Below, one piece after another: positions 7,678 through 16,462 of a stretch of DNA of 64,000 nucleotides. Location of the stretch: NCBI RefSeq assembly GCF_000019845.1, contig NC_010581.1, positions 3,992,001-4,056,000 on the forward strand. Direction: 5' to 3'. The notes under the pieces are model-generated. The model was not told where the DNA came from, did no database searches, and saw only the letters and a list, made by a program, of their open reading frames with translations. The position numbers and the translations under genes were made by a program. The DNA is from Beijerinckia indica subsp. indica ATCC 9039 (GTDB lineage Bacteria; Pseudomonadota; Alphaproteobacteria; Rhizobiales; Beijerinckiaceae). Every line of letters begins with the position of its first letter. Positions within the stretch are counted from its first letter, which is position 1.

Positions 7678-8844
7678 TCAATTGCTGACATATTGGCGCA
7701 GCGCCGCCTCAACCGCCTTGCGCTGATCGGGCGATAATTTGTTCAATTCCGCGTCAAGCCATGCGTCCTTGAGGCCCGCGGTGCGTGCCAGCAAATGCCA
7801 TTTCATCGCTTCGACGGGATTGGGCGCCACGCCCCGGCCGGCAATCAGCAGTCGCGCCAGGCGATTTTGCGCGACGGGATTGTTCTGCACCGCAGCCTTC
7901 AGAAAATATTTGGCGGCCGCCGCCTCATTCTTTTCGACACCAATGCCATTGAACAGCATGATCGCATATTCGATCTGGCCCTCGATATTGCCATTATCCG
8001 CCGCCTGGCCGATCCAGAACGCGGCGCGGGCCTCGTCCTTTTCGACGCCATTGCCGTTGCGATAGAGGAGCCCCAAGGCATAGGCCGATGCCGCATCGCC
8101 GAGCTTGGCGGATTTTTCGAAATCACGCGCCGCCGTCACGAAATCCGAGGCGACGCCATTATGCTCGATCGCCATAATGCCGAGATTATAGAGAGCGCCG
8201 GCATGATCTTTCTCGGCCGCCTGGGTGAAGAGGATTTTGGCGCCCGGCCGGTCTTCCGGCACGCCGTCCCCACGCATTTTGGCGCTGGCGAGCGCGAATA
8301 TGCCCTGCCGATCACCCCGGTCAGCGGCGAGCTTGTACCACCGCGCCGCCTCGGTCGCGTCGCGTCTCACGCCCAGCCCCTGGCTATAAAGCTCGCCCAT
8401 GAGAGTCATGGCGGCCCCATCATTGGGATTTGCATCGATGCGCTTCATGGCCTCGCGCAGGGCCGTCGTGTAATGGCCGCGTTGAAATGCTCCAAAGGCG
8501 AGATCACCGTCAGGGCGCCCCTCGCCCGGCTTGTCGGGCGTATCGATGGGCGAGGCCAGCGTTACGCCCTCTTGCCGTGACGAGGTCGCTTTAGGCATCA
8601 ACATGGAAGAGCCCCAAGGAGCGCCCATGGGTGCGCTCAAGGGATTGCTCAAGGGCATAGAGATCAGGGGAGCCTCAGACGGCGCGAGAGGGACACTCTT
8701 GCCAGCCTTTTGTCCTTGTGCCCGCGCATCCATTCCAGCACTGAGCAAGGCAAGACTGAAGGCCAGGCTCACCGGCAAAACCCTGTTTCTCATCCAATGA
8801 CTCTTGCAAGAATGCTCGCAGCCGCTTTTGACCCTGTTCATCAT
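7678..8844 (-). CDS. Secreted Sel1/TPR-like repeat protein
   Basis: A periplasmic or exported repeat protein. A hydrophobic signal segment (VSLAFSLALLSAGMDARA) with an AxA-type cleavage site is followed by a Pro/Ser/Met-rich linker and then at least six Sel1 repeats, recognisable by G-x-G-V and A-x-x-W-Y/F patterns about every 36 residues. Sel1 proteins usually scaffold protein-protein contacts, for example in envelope stress or morphogenesis pathways; the partner here is unknown. The start is ambiguous: ATG 8844 overlaps the upstream stop (translational coupling) while ATG 8793 (MRNRVL) begins directly at the signal peptide and has AAGAG upstream. Cotranscribed with the ThiE-like gene. Confidence 0.85.
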   Translation of the reverse strand: MMNRVKSGCEHSCKSHWMRNRVLPVSLAFSLALLSAGMDARAQGQKAGKSVPLAPSEAPLISMPLSNPLSAPMGAPWGSSMLMPKATSSRQEGVTLASPIDTPDKPGEGRPDGDLAFGAFQRGHYTTALREAMKRIDANPNDGAAMTLMGELYSQGLGVRRDATEAARWYKLAADRGDRQGIFALASAKMRGDGVPEDRPGAKILFTQAAEKDHAGALYNLGIMAIEHNGVASDFVTAARDFEKSAKLGDAASAYALGLLYRNGNGVEKDEARAAFWIGQAADNGNIEGQIEYAIMLFNGIGVEKNEAAAAKYFLKAAVQNNPVAQNRLARLLIAGRGVAPNPVEAMKWHLLARTAGLKDAWLDAELNKLSPDQRKAVEAALRQYVSN

Positions 8845-9485
8845 CGGGCGGGCATGGGGCTCGAAGTGCATTTTTCCATGGCCTCGGCAATGACGGCAGC
8901 GGGACCGCGCGGATCCTCCCAGACGATACGGCCAAGCGCAATGAAATCGGCGCCCGCTTGCACGAGGGCCGGCACGTCTTCGAGCCGATGCGCCTGGCCG
9001 ACGCAGGGAACCTGGAAAATTTCAGCCCACCAGGCGATGCGTTCGAGAAGGTCTTCCTGTTTTTCCTCGACATCCGGCAAGCCGAACATGAGATAATCGG
9101 CGCCGGATTCGCCGGCGATCATGGCCGCATCACGGTTCATCAGCCCCCCGACGCCCACGATGCGGCGCGGCTGCATGGCCGCGATCGCCGCGTCGAGAAC
9201 ATCCTTATGCGTCTCGGGATCGGCCTCGATATGGACGCCATCGGTATCGGCGCGCGCCGCCAATTGCGTGTCGTCCTCGATCAAACAGGCAACACCCCTT
9301 TGCTGCGCCAAAGGCGTGAGGGCGCGAATGATCGTCTTGGCGTCACCACGCGCTTGATCGGCGATCCGCAGCAGGAGGCAGGCGACATCGCCGGCGTCGA
9401 GCGCCGCCTTGAGGCGAGGGGCGAAGGCCTCCGCCTCGTCGAGCAAGGGCGTGATGAGATAAAGACGCGGAGCGGCATCGGACAT
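8841..9485 (-). CDS. Thiamine-phosphate synthase-like (ThiE/TenI fold) protein
   Basis: A 214-residue TIM-barrel protein of the ThiE/TenI family, annotated in relatives as thiamine-phosphate synthase. The overall order fits (LYLITP, then a GVHIE strand, GADYLMFG, and a C-terminal ADFIALGR). However, canonical ThiE signatures are altered: GVHLGQxD reads GVHIEADPE, the GxSxH segment reads GVGGLMNRD, and the pyrophosphate-loop GPxFPT is absent. It may therefore lack thiamine-phosphate synthase activity or act on another substrate; this is inference from motif loss. Its stop overlaps an ATG of the Sel1 gene. Confidence 0.75.
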   Translation of the reverse strand: MSDAAPRLYLITPLLDEAEAFAPRLKAALDAGDVACLLLRIADQARGDAKTIIRALTPLAQQRGVACLIEDDTQLAARADTDGVHIEADPETHKDVLDAAIAAMQPRRIVGVGGLMNRDAAMIAGESGADYLMFGLPDVEEKQEDLLERIAWWAEIFQVPCVGQAHRLEDVPALVQAGADFIALGRIVWEDPRGPAAVIAEAMEKCTSSPMPAR

Positions 9486-9896
9486 TGCGGAGGAGAACTC
9501 TTTGAAAAAGGGCTTGCAGACCTATCAGCCTGGACTGCCAGGAATTTTGGCCGGAAATATGCTCCTATAGCATCAAACTTGGAAGCATCTACCCCTTTTG
9601 GATAAGTTGATGCGTTTATAGAGACTTAGAGCATCCCCACGCCTGTGACTCACCAATGGTGATGGAATAAACGACAGTCCATCGAGGCAGAAATCTTGCT
9701 TGGACGACATTAAGTAAAATATGAGAATGAGGACATTTACCGAGGCACGATTCTCAATTCGCGCGCGGATTCCCATAGGCTTGTTAGAGCATACCTCCAA
9801 AGCTAAGCTTTCCGGGCAAGAATTATCCCTTAAAACGGAGAGATGGAGAGTATTTCGTGATCTTGCAGGCTTGATCGGACGAGAAACGCGAAGGGT
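9486..9896. other. Intergenic gap between divergent ThiE-like and GntR genes
   Basis: A 411-base region holding divergent promoters by position and one GCATC-family palindrome with arms at 9570-9580 and 9604-9613 (GCATCAAACTT / AAGTTGATGC). Open frames crossing it lack ribosome sites and known motifs. Confidence 0.45.
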
Positions 9897-10724
9897 ATGG
9901 ACACATTGGCTGGCGTGGAACCCGAGGCCGTGGCCGACGCATCGGCCTCTTCCCCTTCCCTGCATGCGGAAGTCCTTGCGAGGCTGCGTGATCATATTGT
10001 CGAGGGCAAGATCGCCGAAGGCGCGCGCGTGCCAGAAAAGGAGCTCTGCGCCTTATTCGGCATTTCGCGGACGCCCTTGCGCGAGGCGCTCAAGGTCCTC
10101 GCGTCCGAGGGTTTGATTGAATTGCTGCCGAACCGGGGGGCCCGCGTGCGGCCGCTTGATGTCAAGGAAATCCGCGAATTATTCGATCTGATGGGCGGGC
10201 TGGAAGCCCTGGCTGGCCGACTGGCCTGCGAAAATCTGACCGAGGAGGAATTTCTCCGCATCGAGGCCGCGCATCACGAAATGTATGGCTGTTACCTGCG
10301 CCGCGACCTCAGCAAATATTTCAAATATAATCAGGACATCCATCGCATGATCGTGGAGGCCGCGCATAATTCCGTGCTCGCAGCAACCTATGCGGCTTTC
10401 GTCGGCCGCCTGCGCCGGCTCCGCTATTCGGCCAATCTCGACCGGCACCGCGACCGCTGGGGCGAGGCCATGCGTGAGCATGAGGCCATTCTCGATGCCC
10501 TGCGCCGCCGCGCGCCGCAGGATCTCAGCGAGATCTTGTTTCATCACCTACGCAACAAACAGATCGCCGCCGTCGAATATTCCACAGATCTCGAACTGGC
10601 GAATGCCGAGGCTCTCAAACCCAAAGGCAAGTCCAGGCTCAAGCCCATGGCGCAACCGAGCGTGCTTGCACACGGCGAGGATATACAGGACACCGCGCTG
10701 CCACAGGAAAGCCCACCGCGCTGA
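9897..10724 (+). CDS. GntR family (FCD-domain) transcriptional regulator
   Basis: A 275-residue regulator with an N-terminal winged helix (KELCALFGISRTPLREAL around residue 45-62) and a C-terminal all-helical FCD ligand domain containing the usual acidic and His residues (ELFDLMGGLE, DIHRMI). FadR-type FCD regulators respond to organic acids and control adjacent catabolic genes. ATG 9897 has AAGGG seven bases upstream. It lies upstream of the serine-glyoxylate aminotransferase and MFS transporter on the same strand, so it plausibly controls them through the AT-rich palindrome at 10928-10976; that link is inferred. Confidence 0.9.
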   Translation: MDTLAGVEPEAVADASASSPSLHAEVLARLRDHIVEGKIAEGARVPEKELCALFGISRTPLREALKVLASEGLIELLPNRGARVRPLDVKEIRELFDLMGGLEALAGRLACENLTEEEFLRIEAAHHEMYGCYLRRDLSKYFKYNQDIHRMIVEAAHNSVLAATYAAFVGRLRRLRYSANLDRHRDRWGEAMREHEAILDALRRRAPQDLSEILFHHLRNKQIAAVEYSTDLELANAEALKPKGKSRLKPMAQPSVLAHGEDIQDTALPQESPPR

Positions 10725-10927
10725 CCAATATCTTGCGCAACTGACAAGTTTGCTGCGCGCCATTCCCCAAAATCGTGTGATGATCATTGCAGGCGATTTC
10801 AGCCCGGCCGGGGCAGGGTTCCCGCGAGACGAAGCAGCGCCATCGCTCTCCTGAGAGAATCCACGAAAATCCTTATCATGCATTTCCTTTCGAAGCGGCT
10901 TTGGGCAGCACTGCGAGCAATTCACTA

Positions 10928-10976
10928 AAATTGAATTATAAAAATACATTTATAAACGTATTTTTGAATTCAATTT
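10928..10976. promoter_or_regulatory. AT-rich interrupted palindrome, candidate operator
   Basis: Arms AAATTGAATT (10928-10937) and AATTCAATTT (10967-10976) are perfectly complementary, and inner AAAAATAC / GTATTTTT pair as well. This almost G/C-free structure stands out in GC-rich DNA, 235 bases upstream of the aminotransferase start and 200 bases downstream of the GntR gene. Operator or hairpin function is inferred. Confidence 0.5.
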
Positions 10977-11211
10977 AGCTGATGAGCTGAGACGTAACAG
11001 GGTCAAGAACGCTCATAAATCACCAGGCCACTCTCTCTTTCGATAGAAATTCGACGTGTTTTACTCAGACTTTCCCCTCTAGAAACAGGCTAGCGAGCCC
11101 GTCTCTGACGCTTTCCCCCTCTTGAGCCAATTGCAATCTCAAAAAATGAATGCAATTCTGAGGCATCAATCCACTGCTCCTCCAGACAGGGCCGCATTGA
11201 GGGAGAACGCC

Positions 11212-12408
11212 ATGACGACGCAGCAAGGACGCCATTTTCTGCAAATCCCCGGTCCGAGCCCGGTGCCTGAGCGCATCCTGCGCGCCCTTTCCATGCAAGT
11301 CATCGATCATCGCGGCCCGGAATTCGGCGCTTTGGGCCGTGAAGTGCTCGCGGGCTGCCAGACCATCTTCAAAACGTCCGGTCCGGTGGTGATCTATCCT
11401 TCCTCCGGCACCGGCGCCTGGGAAGCGGCGATCGTCAACACTTTGTCGCCGGGCGATAAGGTTCTCATGGTCGAAACCGGCCATTTCGCCACGCTTTGGC
11501 GCAAAATGGCTGGCCGCTGGGGGCTCGATGTCGATTTCCTCGCCGGCGATTGGCGTCACGGCGCCGATCCGGCCGCGATCGAGGCCAAACTGGCCGAAGA
11601 CAAACCCAAATCGATCAAAGCGGTGATGGTCGTCCATAATGAAACCTCGACCGGCGTGATCAGCCGCATCGCCGAAATCCGCAAGGCGATCGATAAGGCG
11701 AACCATCCGGCGCTTTTGATGGTCGATACGATTTCCTCGCTGGGTTCCGCTGATTATCGGCATGAGGAATGGGGTGTCGATGTCACGGTGAGCTGCTCCC
11801 AGAAAGGCCTGATGCTGCCGCCGGGTCTCGGCTTCACGGCGATTTCCGACAAGGCGCTCGCCGCCTCGAAAACCAATAAAATGCCGCGCTCATACTGGGA
11901 TTGGGAAGAAATGCTGAAGCCGAACGCCAATGGCTTCTTCCCCTATACGCCGGCCACCAATCTGCTCTATGGCCTGCGCGAGGCGATCAAGATCCTTCTC
12001 GAGGAAGGCCTCGACACGGTCTTTGCCCGCCATCAGCACCTGGCCGCCGCCACGCGCGCGGCGGTGCGGGCCTGGGGGCTCGAAATTCTCTGCCTGGAAC
12101 CGGCCGAATATTCGCCGGTCCTGACCGCCATCCTCATGCCACAGGGCCATGACGCGGATCAGTTCCGCGCCCTTGTTCTCGAAAAATACAATATGTCCCT
12201 CGGCGCCGGCCTCACCAATCTCGCTGGCAAGGTGTTCCGCATCGGCCATCTCGGCGAATGCAACGAACTCACGCTCATCGGCACGCTCGGCGGCGTCGAA
12301 ATGGGTCTGGCCGCGGCGGGCGTTCCGCATAAGGCCGGAGGTGTTCTTGCGGCGATGCAGGCCCTTGGCGATCTAAACACCGCCGTATCGCAACTGGCGG
12401 CCGAATGA
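11212..12408 (+). CDS. sgaA: Serine-glyoxylate aminotransferase
   Basis: A 398-residue PLP-dependent class V aminotransferase that converts serine and glyoxylate to hydroxypyruvate and glycine, a key step of the serine cycle and of glyoxylate handling. Visible are the N-terminal IPGPSPVPERIL substrate region, TGAWE around residue 64, and the Schiff-base lysine context SCSQKGLMLPPG near residue 200. ATG 11212 is chosen for its GAGGGAG ribosome site; an upstream in-frame start at 11122 would add thirty unlike residues. The paired MFS gene and upstream GntR regulator suggest a C2/C1 utilisation unit. An alanine-glyoxylate specificity cannot be excluded. Confidence 0.9.
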   Translation: MTTQQGRHFLQIPGPSPVPERILRALSMQVIDHRGPEFGALGREVLAGCQTIFKTSGPVVIYPSSGTGAWEAAIVNTLSPGDKVLMVETGHFATLWRKMAGRWGLDVDFLAGDWRHGADPAAIEAKLAEDKPKSIKAVMVVHNETSTGVISRIAEIRKAIDKANHPALLMVDTISSLGSADYRHEEWGVDVTVSCSQKGLMLPPGLGFTAISDKALAASKTNKMPRSYWDWEEMLKPNANGFFPYTPATNLLYGLREAIKILLEEGLDTVFARHQHLAAATRAAVRAWGLEILCLEPAEYSPVLTAILMPQGHDADQFRALVLEKYNMSLGAGLTNLAGKVFRIGHLGECNELTLIGTLGGVEMGLAAAGVPHKAGGVLAAMQALGDLNTAVSQLAAE

Positions 12409-12681
12409 GCCTCACGAACGCGCGTCCTTCTTCCTTTTGGGACCGCTTTGTCCGGCCGGGAAGCCGCAAGCAGCTTCTCCCGCCCATCTGTCGCCTGTCC
12501 GTTACGAAAAGCGGGTAGGCGACAAGAGTTCGGCGATCGCGTTCGAAAACTGTCGTGAGCATGACACGTATGCGTCCGCGCAAGCGCGGATCCATGAATG
12601 CGTTACTTGGAACATGAGTGCGTCACTCGAAACCGGAATCGGGCGCGATGCTCTCGATCTTTGAATGCGTCTCAACTTTAT

Positions 12682-12704
12682 CCAAAAGTGAGCACCACTT
12701 TTGG
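12682..12704. repeat. Short palindrome upstream of MFS gene
   Basis: CCAAAAGTG (12682-12690) and CACTTTTGG (12696-12704) with a 5-nt loop, inside a 350-base gap between the aminotransferase and the transporter. The core resembles the AAAAGTGG units of the GCATC-bounded repeats at 6660 and 40718. The rest of the gap shows no gene. Confidence 0.55.
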
Positions 12705-12758
12705 TTTGGTACTCAAGCTCCATGAACCGCCAAGGAAAAAGGCGCTGGGAGGATAGGC

Positions 12759-14045
12759 ATGGGCTTTAAACCGAAAGCAACGCACGGTGTCCTGGCGCTC
12801 CTGTGCGTCATGTATTTTCTGACCTATGTTGATCGCGTCAATATAGGAACAGCGGCCAGCGGAATTCAGAGAGATCTCGGGCTGACCAATATCCAGCTCG
12901 GCTTCGTCTTCTCGGCTTTCGCCTACCCTTATCTGCTGTTTCAGATTTTCGGTGGCTGGATTTGTGATCATTGCGGCCCGCGCCAGACCTTGTTCTGGTG
13001 CGGCGTGACCTGGGCGATCGCGACGATTCTCACAGGGTTCGCCGGCGGATTGACCAGCCTGGTCCTCGCCCGTCTCCTCCTTGGCTTTGGCGAAGGCGCG
13101 ACCTTCCCGACGGCAACGCGCTCGATGCAATCCTGGGTGCCCATCGGCAAGCGCGGCTTCGCACAGGGGCTGACCCATGCCTTTTCCCGTCTCGGCAATG
13201 CCGTGACGCCGCCCATCGTGGCGGCTCTCATGATCGCCACGACCTGGCGCGGATCCTTCATCCTGCTCGGCGTCCTGAGCTTCATCTGGAGCCTTGCATG
13301 GGTCTGGTACTTCCGCAACGATCCCAAGGATCATCCGCATATCCAGGCAGCGGAACTGGAAACCCTGCCGGTTCGCACCGAAAGTGCTATTAAGCCCAAG
13401 GTGCCATGGGGACCGCTGGCTCGCCAGATGTGGCCGGTCACCCTCACCTATTTCTGCTATGGCTGGTGCCTCTGGCTCTATCTCAATTGGCTCCCTTTGT
13501 TCTTCAAGAACAATTTCAATCTCGACATCCAGAATTCGGCTTTGTTCGCTTTCGGCATCTTCTTTGCCGGGGTCGTCGGTGACACGCTCGGCGGCTTGAT
13601 CTCGGATCGCATTCTACACAGGACCGGGAATCTGCGTCTCGCGCGGCTCGGCGTCGTCGTCCCGGGTTTTGTCGGCGCCCTCCTGTCGCTGCTGCCTTTG
13701 TTTGTCATCACCGACAGGACGATCGTCACTTTGTGCCTGACCGCGGGCTTTTTCTTCGCGGAACTGGTCATCGGCCCGATGTGGTCGATCCCCATGGACA
13801 TTGCGCCGAAATTCTCCGGCACAGCGGCAGGCCTGATGAATATCGGCTCGGCCGCGGCAGCGATCGTGTCGCCACTGGCGATCGGGCTCGTCATCGATAT
13901 GACCGGCAATTGGAAATTGCCCTTCAACATATCGATTGGCCTTCTGTTGATCGGCACCTTCTCCGCGTTCCTGATGCATCCCGAAAAGCAGCTCACTGAC
14001 AAGGACCCCTCGGTTCCCTTTGCCAAACCGCTTCCTGCAGAATGA
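12759..14045 (+). CDS. MFS transporter, anion:cation symporter-like
   Basis: A 428-residue, 12-helix major facilitator protein. The beginning (MYFLTYVDRVNIGTA) and the loop 2-3 region (GGWICDHCGPRQ) are typical of the ACS subfamily that imports hexuronates, galactonate, tartrate or similar carboxylates by proton symport in the inner membrane. GGGAGG lies nine bases before ATG 12759. It follows serine-glyoxylate aminotransferase, suggesting uptake of a small organic acid feeding glyoxylate or glycerate metabolism, but the substrate is not determinable. A hairpin follows at 14096-14127. Confidence 0.88.
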   Translation: MGFKPKATHGVLALLCVMYFLTYVDRVNIGTAASGIQRDLGLTNIQLGFVFSAFAYPYLLFQIFGGWICDHCGPRQTLFWCGVTWAIATILTGFAGGLTSLVLARLLLGFGEGATFPTATRSMQSWVPIGKRGFAQGLTHAFSRLGNAVTPPIVAALMIATTWRGSFILLGVLSFIWSLAWVWYFRNDPKDHPHIQAAELETLPVRTESAIKPKVPWGPLARQMWPVTLTYFCYGWCLWLYLNWLPLFFKNNFNLDIQNSALFAFGIFFAGVVGDTLGGLISDRILHRTGNLRLARLGVVVPGFVGALLSLLPLFVITDRTIVTLCLTAGFFFAELVIGPMWSIPMDIAPKFSGTAAGLMNIGSAAAAIVSPLAIGLVIDMTGNWKLPFNISIGLLLIGTFSAFLMHPEKQLTDKDPSVPFAKPLPAE

Positions 14046-14095
14046 AAACAGACATTGGAGCGAGCCGCGCTTCAGTTTAATGCCTGAGTTTTGAC

Positions 14096-14127
14096 AGCAT
14101 CGGCTCCGCGGTCGCTGAGCCGATGCT
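14096..14127 (+). terminator. Putative intrinsic terminator after MFS gene
   Basis: An 11-bp perfect stem (14096-14106 with 14117-14127, AGCATCGGCTC / GAGCCGATGCT) followed by the T-rich TGTTTG. It lies 51 bases after the MFS stop. Confidence 0.6.
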
Positions 14128-14259
14128 TGTTTGATTCTGATCGCTGTTTGGTTCTCAAGGGACGAAGGCTTCGTGAGTGCGCCAAGACCGAATGGAAGGA
14201 GTCAAACAAGAATCACTGAAAGCCGCAGGGTGATCCGTCTCCCCTGAAAACGTCCGCCA

Positions 14260-14715
14260 TTATCCTGTGCGGCCGGCCGCCTCATCTGGTAACGACACCG
14301 CGATGCCGAATGGCAAGAAATGCTTCATGTTGCAGGTGACAATGTGGAGATCATGCGCTTTCGCAATGCCTGCGATGACAGCGTCTGCCATTCCCGGGTC
14401 ATGTCCCGCAGAGATCGCCTTGGCCTCCAACTGTCCGGCAATCGCGGCCGCAGAGGCGTCGAGGCCAATGATCTTGTCGTCATAAGTGGAAACCAGACCG
14501 GCGAGCCAGACCTTCAAGCCCGCCGCCTTTGCAATCGCTCCCTTGTGCTCGAGCAGCGTAATCCCCTTTTCGATCTCGTGGATCGTGACAACCGGCAGGA
14601 ACAGCCTGCCTTCGTTGTCCATGCGTTCCAGCCAGTCGAGAAACACTGGGGAGGCCTCGGCCCGCGAGGGTGAGAGCATCGAAATGACGTTGGTGTCGAG
14701 AAGAAACCCAGTCAA
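14260..14715 (-). CDS. PIN-domain toxin, VapC/FitB-like
   Basis: A 151-residue PIN-domain ribonuclease-like protein. The acidic cluster is visible: Asp7 in FLLDTNVIS, Glu47 in IHEIEKG, Asp106 and Asp111 in DPGMADAVIA. The last conserved segment reads TCNMKHF where FitB-type proteins usually have N-x-x-D-F, so one acidic residue is replaced by His. The gene overlaps the antitoxin gene by ATGA, the normal order for this kind of module. Predicted to cleave RNA when free of antitoxin. Confidence 0.88.
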   Translation of the reverse strand: MTGFLLDTNVISMLSPSRAEASPVFLDWLERMDNEGRLFLPVVTIHEIEKGITLLEHKGAIAKAAGLKVWLAGLVSTYDDKIIGLDASAAAIAGQLEAKAISAGHDPGMADAVIAGIAKAHDLHIVTCNMKHFLPFGIAVSLPDEAAGRTG

Positions 14716-14960
14716 AGCTCGACATCCCGCGAGGGTGCACGGTTACGTTCGAACTCTCCACCAGGAAAGGTCCTGAGATAGGCGACAAGGCCGGAGCGTT
14801 TCCGCTCGATCGCCTTGCGCGCGATCTCTGCCGCTTCGACGGAAACCAAGGCAGCGACAGGCTTGCCGTGACGGGTGATTGTCACGAACTCGCCCTTGAT
14901 GGCTTCATCGACAAGACTGGAAAAGCCTGCCTTAGCGTCTTTCAGATTGATGGTCAGCAT
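14712..14960 (-). CDS. Phd/YefM-type antitoxin
   Basis: An 82-residue antitoxin. The N-terminal dimerisation/DNA-binding half (INLKDAKAGFSSLVDEA then ITRHGKPVAALVS) is the Phd/YefM signature; the C-terminal half is basic and would wrap the PIN toxin. ATG 14960 is chosen because an upstream in-frame extension to 15122 runs through non-coding-looking sequence and the operator. Translation is coupled to the toxin by a four-base overlap. A palindrome 18 bases upstream probably mediates autorepression. Confidence 0.88.
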   Translation of the reverse strand: MLTINLKDAKAGFSSLVDEAIKGEFVTITRHGKPVAALVSVEAAEIARKAIERKRSGLVAYLRTFPGGEFERNRAPSRDVEL

Positions 14961-14978
14961 CGGACAACCCGCCACAAA

Positions 14979-14996
14979 GTAGTCACTTATGACTAC
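14979..14996. promoter_or_regulatory. Candidate autoregulatory operator of the toxin-antitoxin pair
   Basis: GTAGTCA (14979-14985) and TGACTAC (14990-14996) form a perfect palindrome with a 4-nt spacer 18 bases upstream of the antitoxin ATG, the usual place for a Phd/YefM operator. Confidence 0.6.
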
Positions 14997-15297
14997 AATA
15001 GTCCTTCCAATGCCAAAATTCAACCGCACCGGGTGATGATGAGAACTATGTCTACGCGATAGCCCTCCTTTAAGCCGGCTGGCCCCGCACCGCAGTGCCG
15101 CGAAAACACCCCGACGCCGCAAGGGCGCGATGCGGTCGGGAAAGATTTAAGCTCTACGCGACCGCGCCATGAACGAGGTCTGCAATGGGGCCGACTGCGG
15201 ACTGTCCGCTCCCATCCCTCCGATCTGGGACAGCCGCCGCGCGATTTCTCAAAGCCGCCATTCGGCGCGGAGAACCTCCGATTGGTCAATATCGGCA
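14997..15297. other. Intergenic gap upstream of toxin-antitoxin pair
   Basis: About 300 bases between the operator and the 3' end of the AraC gene. Minus-strand open frames here have no recognisable motif or ribosome site, so nothing is called. Confidence 0.35.
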
Positions 15298-16293
15298 CTA
15301 TGACTGTGAAACTGCTGATTTAATACCGGCGGGAGGAATCCCGAATTGAGCTTTGAACGCTCGGCTGAAAGCCGCATCGGAGTCGTAACCCACCTGCCTG
15401 GCGACATCGCCGACACGGGCATTGGCCTGGCTGAGAAGCCCGTGAGCAAGGGTGAGCCGCCATCGATTCTGGTAGGACAACGGCGCTTCCTTGACCAGGG
15501 AAGAGAACCTTTCGGCAAAGCTGGACCTGGACATTCCGGCCGCGTTTGCCAGGTCGGCCACGCTCCATTTGCGGAAAGGTTCGTCGTGAATGGCCTTGAG
15601 GGCGCGGCTGATGCGGGGGTCCCCCAACGCGCCCAGCCATCCTGTGTCGCTGGCGTTCTTGGTCTGCGCCCAGGTTCGGATGACGCGGATGATCAGAACG
15701 TCGATGAGGCGCGAGATCATGACCGAAGAGCCGGGGTGCACCACCTGGGCTTCCATCATCATGAAATAGGCCAATCCCTCGAGCCATCCGCCAGTCTGGC
15801 CGCCCGACTTTGCAATATGGATCACGGCCGGAAGGGCTGAGACGACCCATGGCACGGCGGTGCTCTCGAAATGGAATGCCCCGGCGATAACCCTGGTCTG
15901 TTCGCCATTGCCGCCATGGCGAAGACCCAGCTGTTCTGCCGTGAACTGCTCTCTCATCAAGTCGGCGGCGTCTGCCGCAGTCGCATCGCTGCCATCGCCG
16001 AGGATATGGCCGGTTCCTCGCGGCAGCATGACGAGGTCGCCTGCGACCGCCTTCACGGGGGGAGCGTCGGCCGCCTGCGCGATCAAGCTTCCTTCCAGGA
16101 CCACGAAGAAATAGGCCGACCCCGGCTCGAACCGCAGCGCCCATGGGTGGCTCAACTCGGCGGAAAACACCAATTCCCCGTGTAGCCGTACGAGGTCGAG
16201 CATTTGGGACAACAAATCGACTCGAGAGGCGAGCATGGCCCCAAATCCGGACGATGGAGCATGTCTTGCGGGGTTCCGATCATGGTGTTCCAT
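15298..16293 (-). CDS. AraC family transcriptional regulator with cupin sensor domain
   Basis: A 331-residue regulator. Residues roughly 30-190 form an AraC-type cupin ligand domain (HPWALRFEPGSAYFF, then GDLVMLPRGTGH), and the C-terminal 100 residues hold two helix-turn-helix motifs (VADLANAAGMSRSSFAERF and DVARQVGYDSDAAFSRAFK). It is divergent from a secreted alpha/beta hydrolase gene and probably regulates it, as such AraC/hydrolase pairs are common. ATG 16293 is preferred to TTG 16314; the ribosome site is weak for both. The ligand is unknown. Confidence 0.9.
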   Translation of the reverse strand: MEHHDRNPARHAPSSGFGAMLASRVDLLSQMLDLVRLHGELVFSAELSHPWALRFEPGSAYFFVVLEGSLIAQAADAPPVKAVAGDLVMLPRGTGHILGDGSDATAADAADLMREQFTAEQLGLRHGGNGEQTRVIAGAFHFESTAVPWVVSALPAVIHIAKSGGQTGGWLEGLAYFMMMEAQVVHPGSSVMISRLIDVLIIRVIRTWAQTKNASDTGWLGALGDPRISRALKAIHDEPFRKWSVADLANAAGMSRSSFAERFSSLVKEAPLSYQNRWRLTLAHGLLSQANARVGDVARQVGYDSDAAFSRAFKAQFGIPPAGIKSAVSQS

Positions 16294-16462
16294 GTCGCCA
16301 AACCGTAAGTTCAAGAGGTCTTCAGAGACGAAATATGCAGATAAACCGGGATGTTACCGCCGACGCCAGATTTTACCGGTCCGACGGAAACTCCGCCGAC
16401 AGCATTGCAGATTATCTGCACGCAAATCAACTGCGCTCATGCGCAGCCAATGGAGCACCAAA

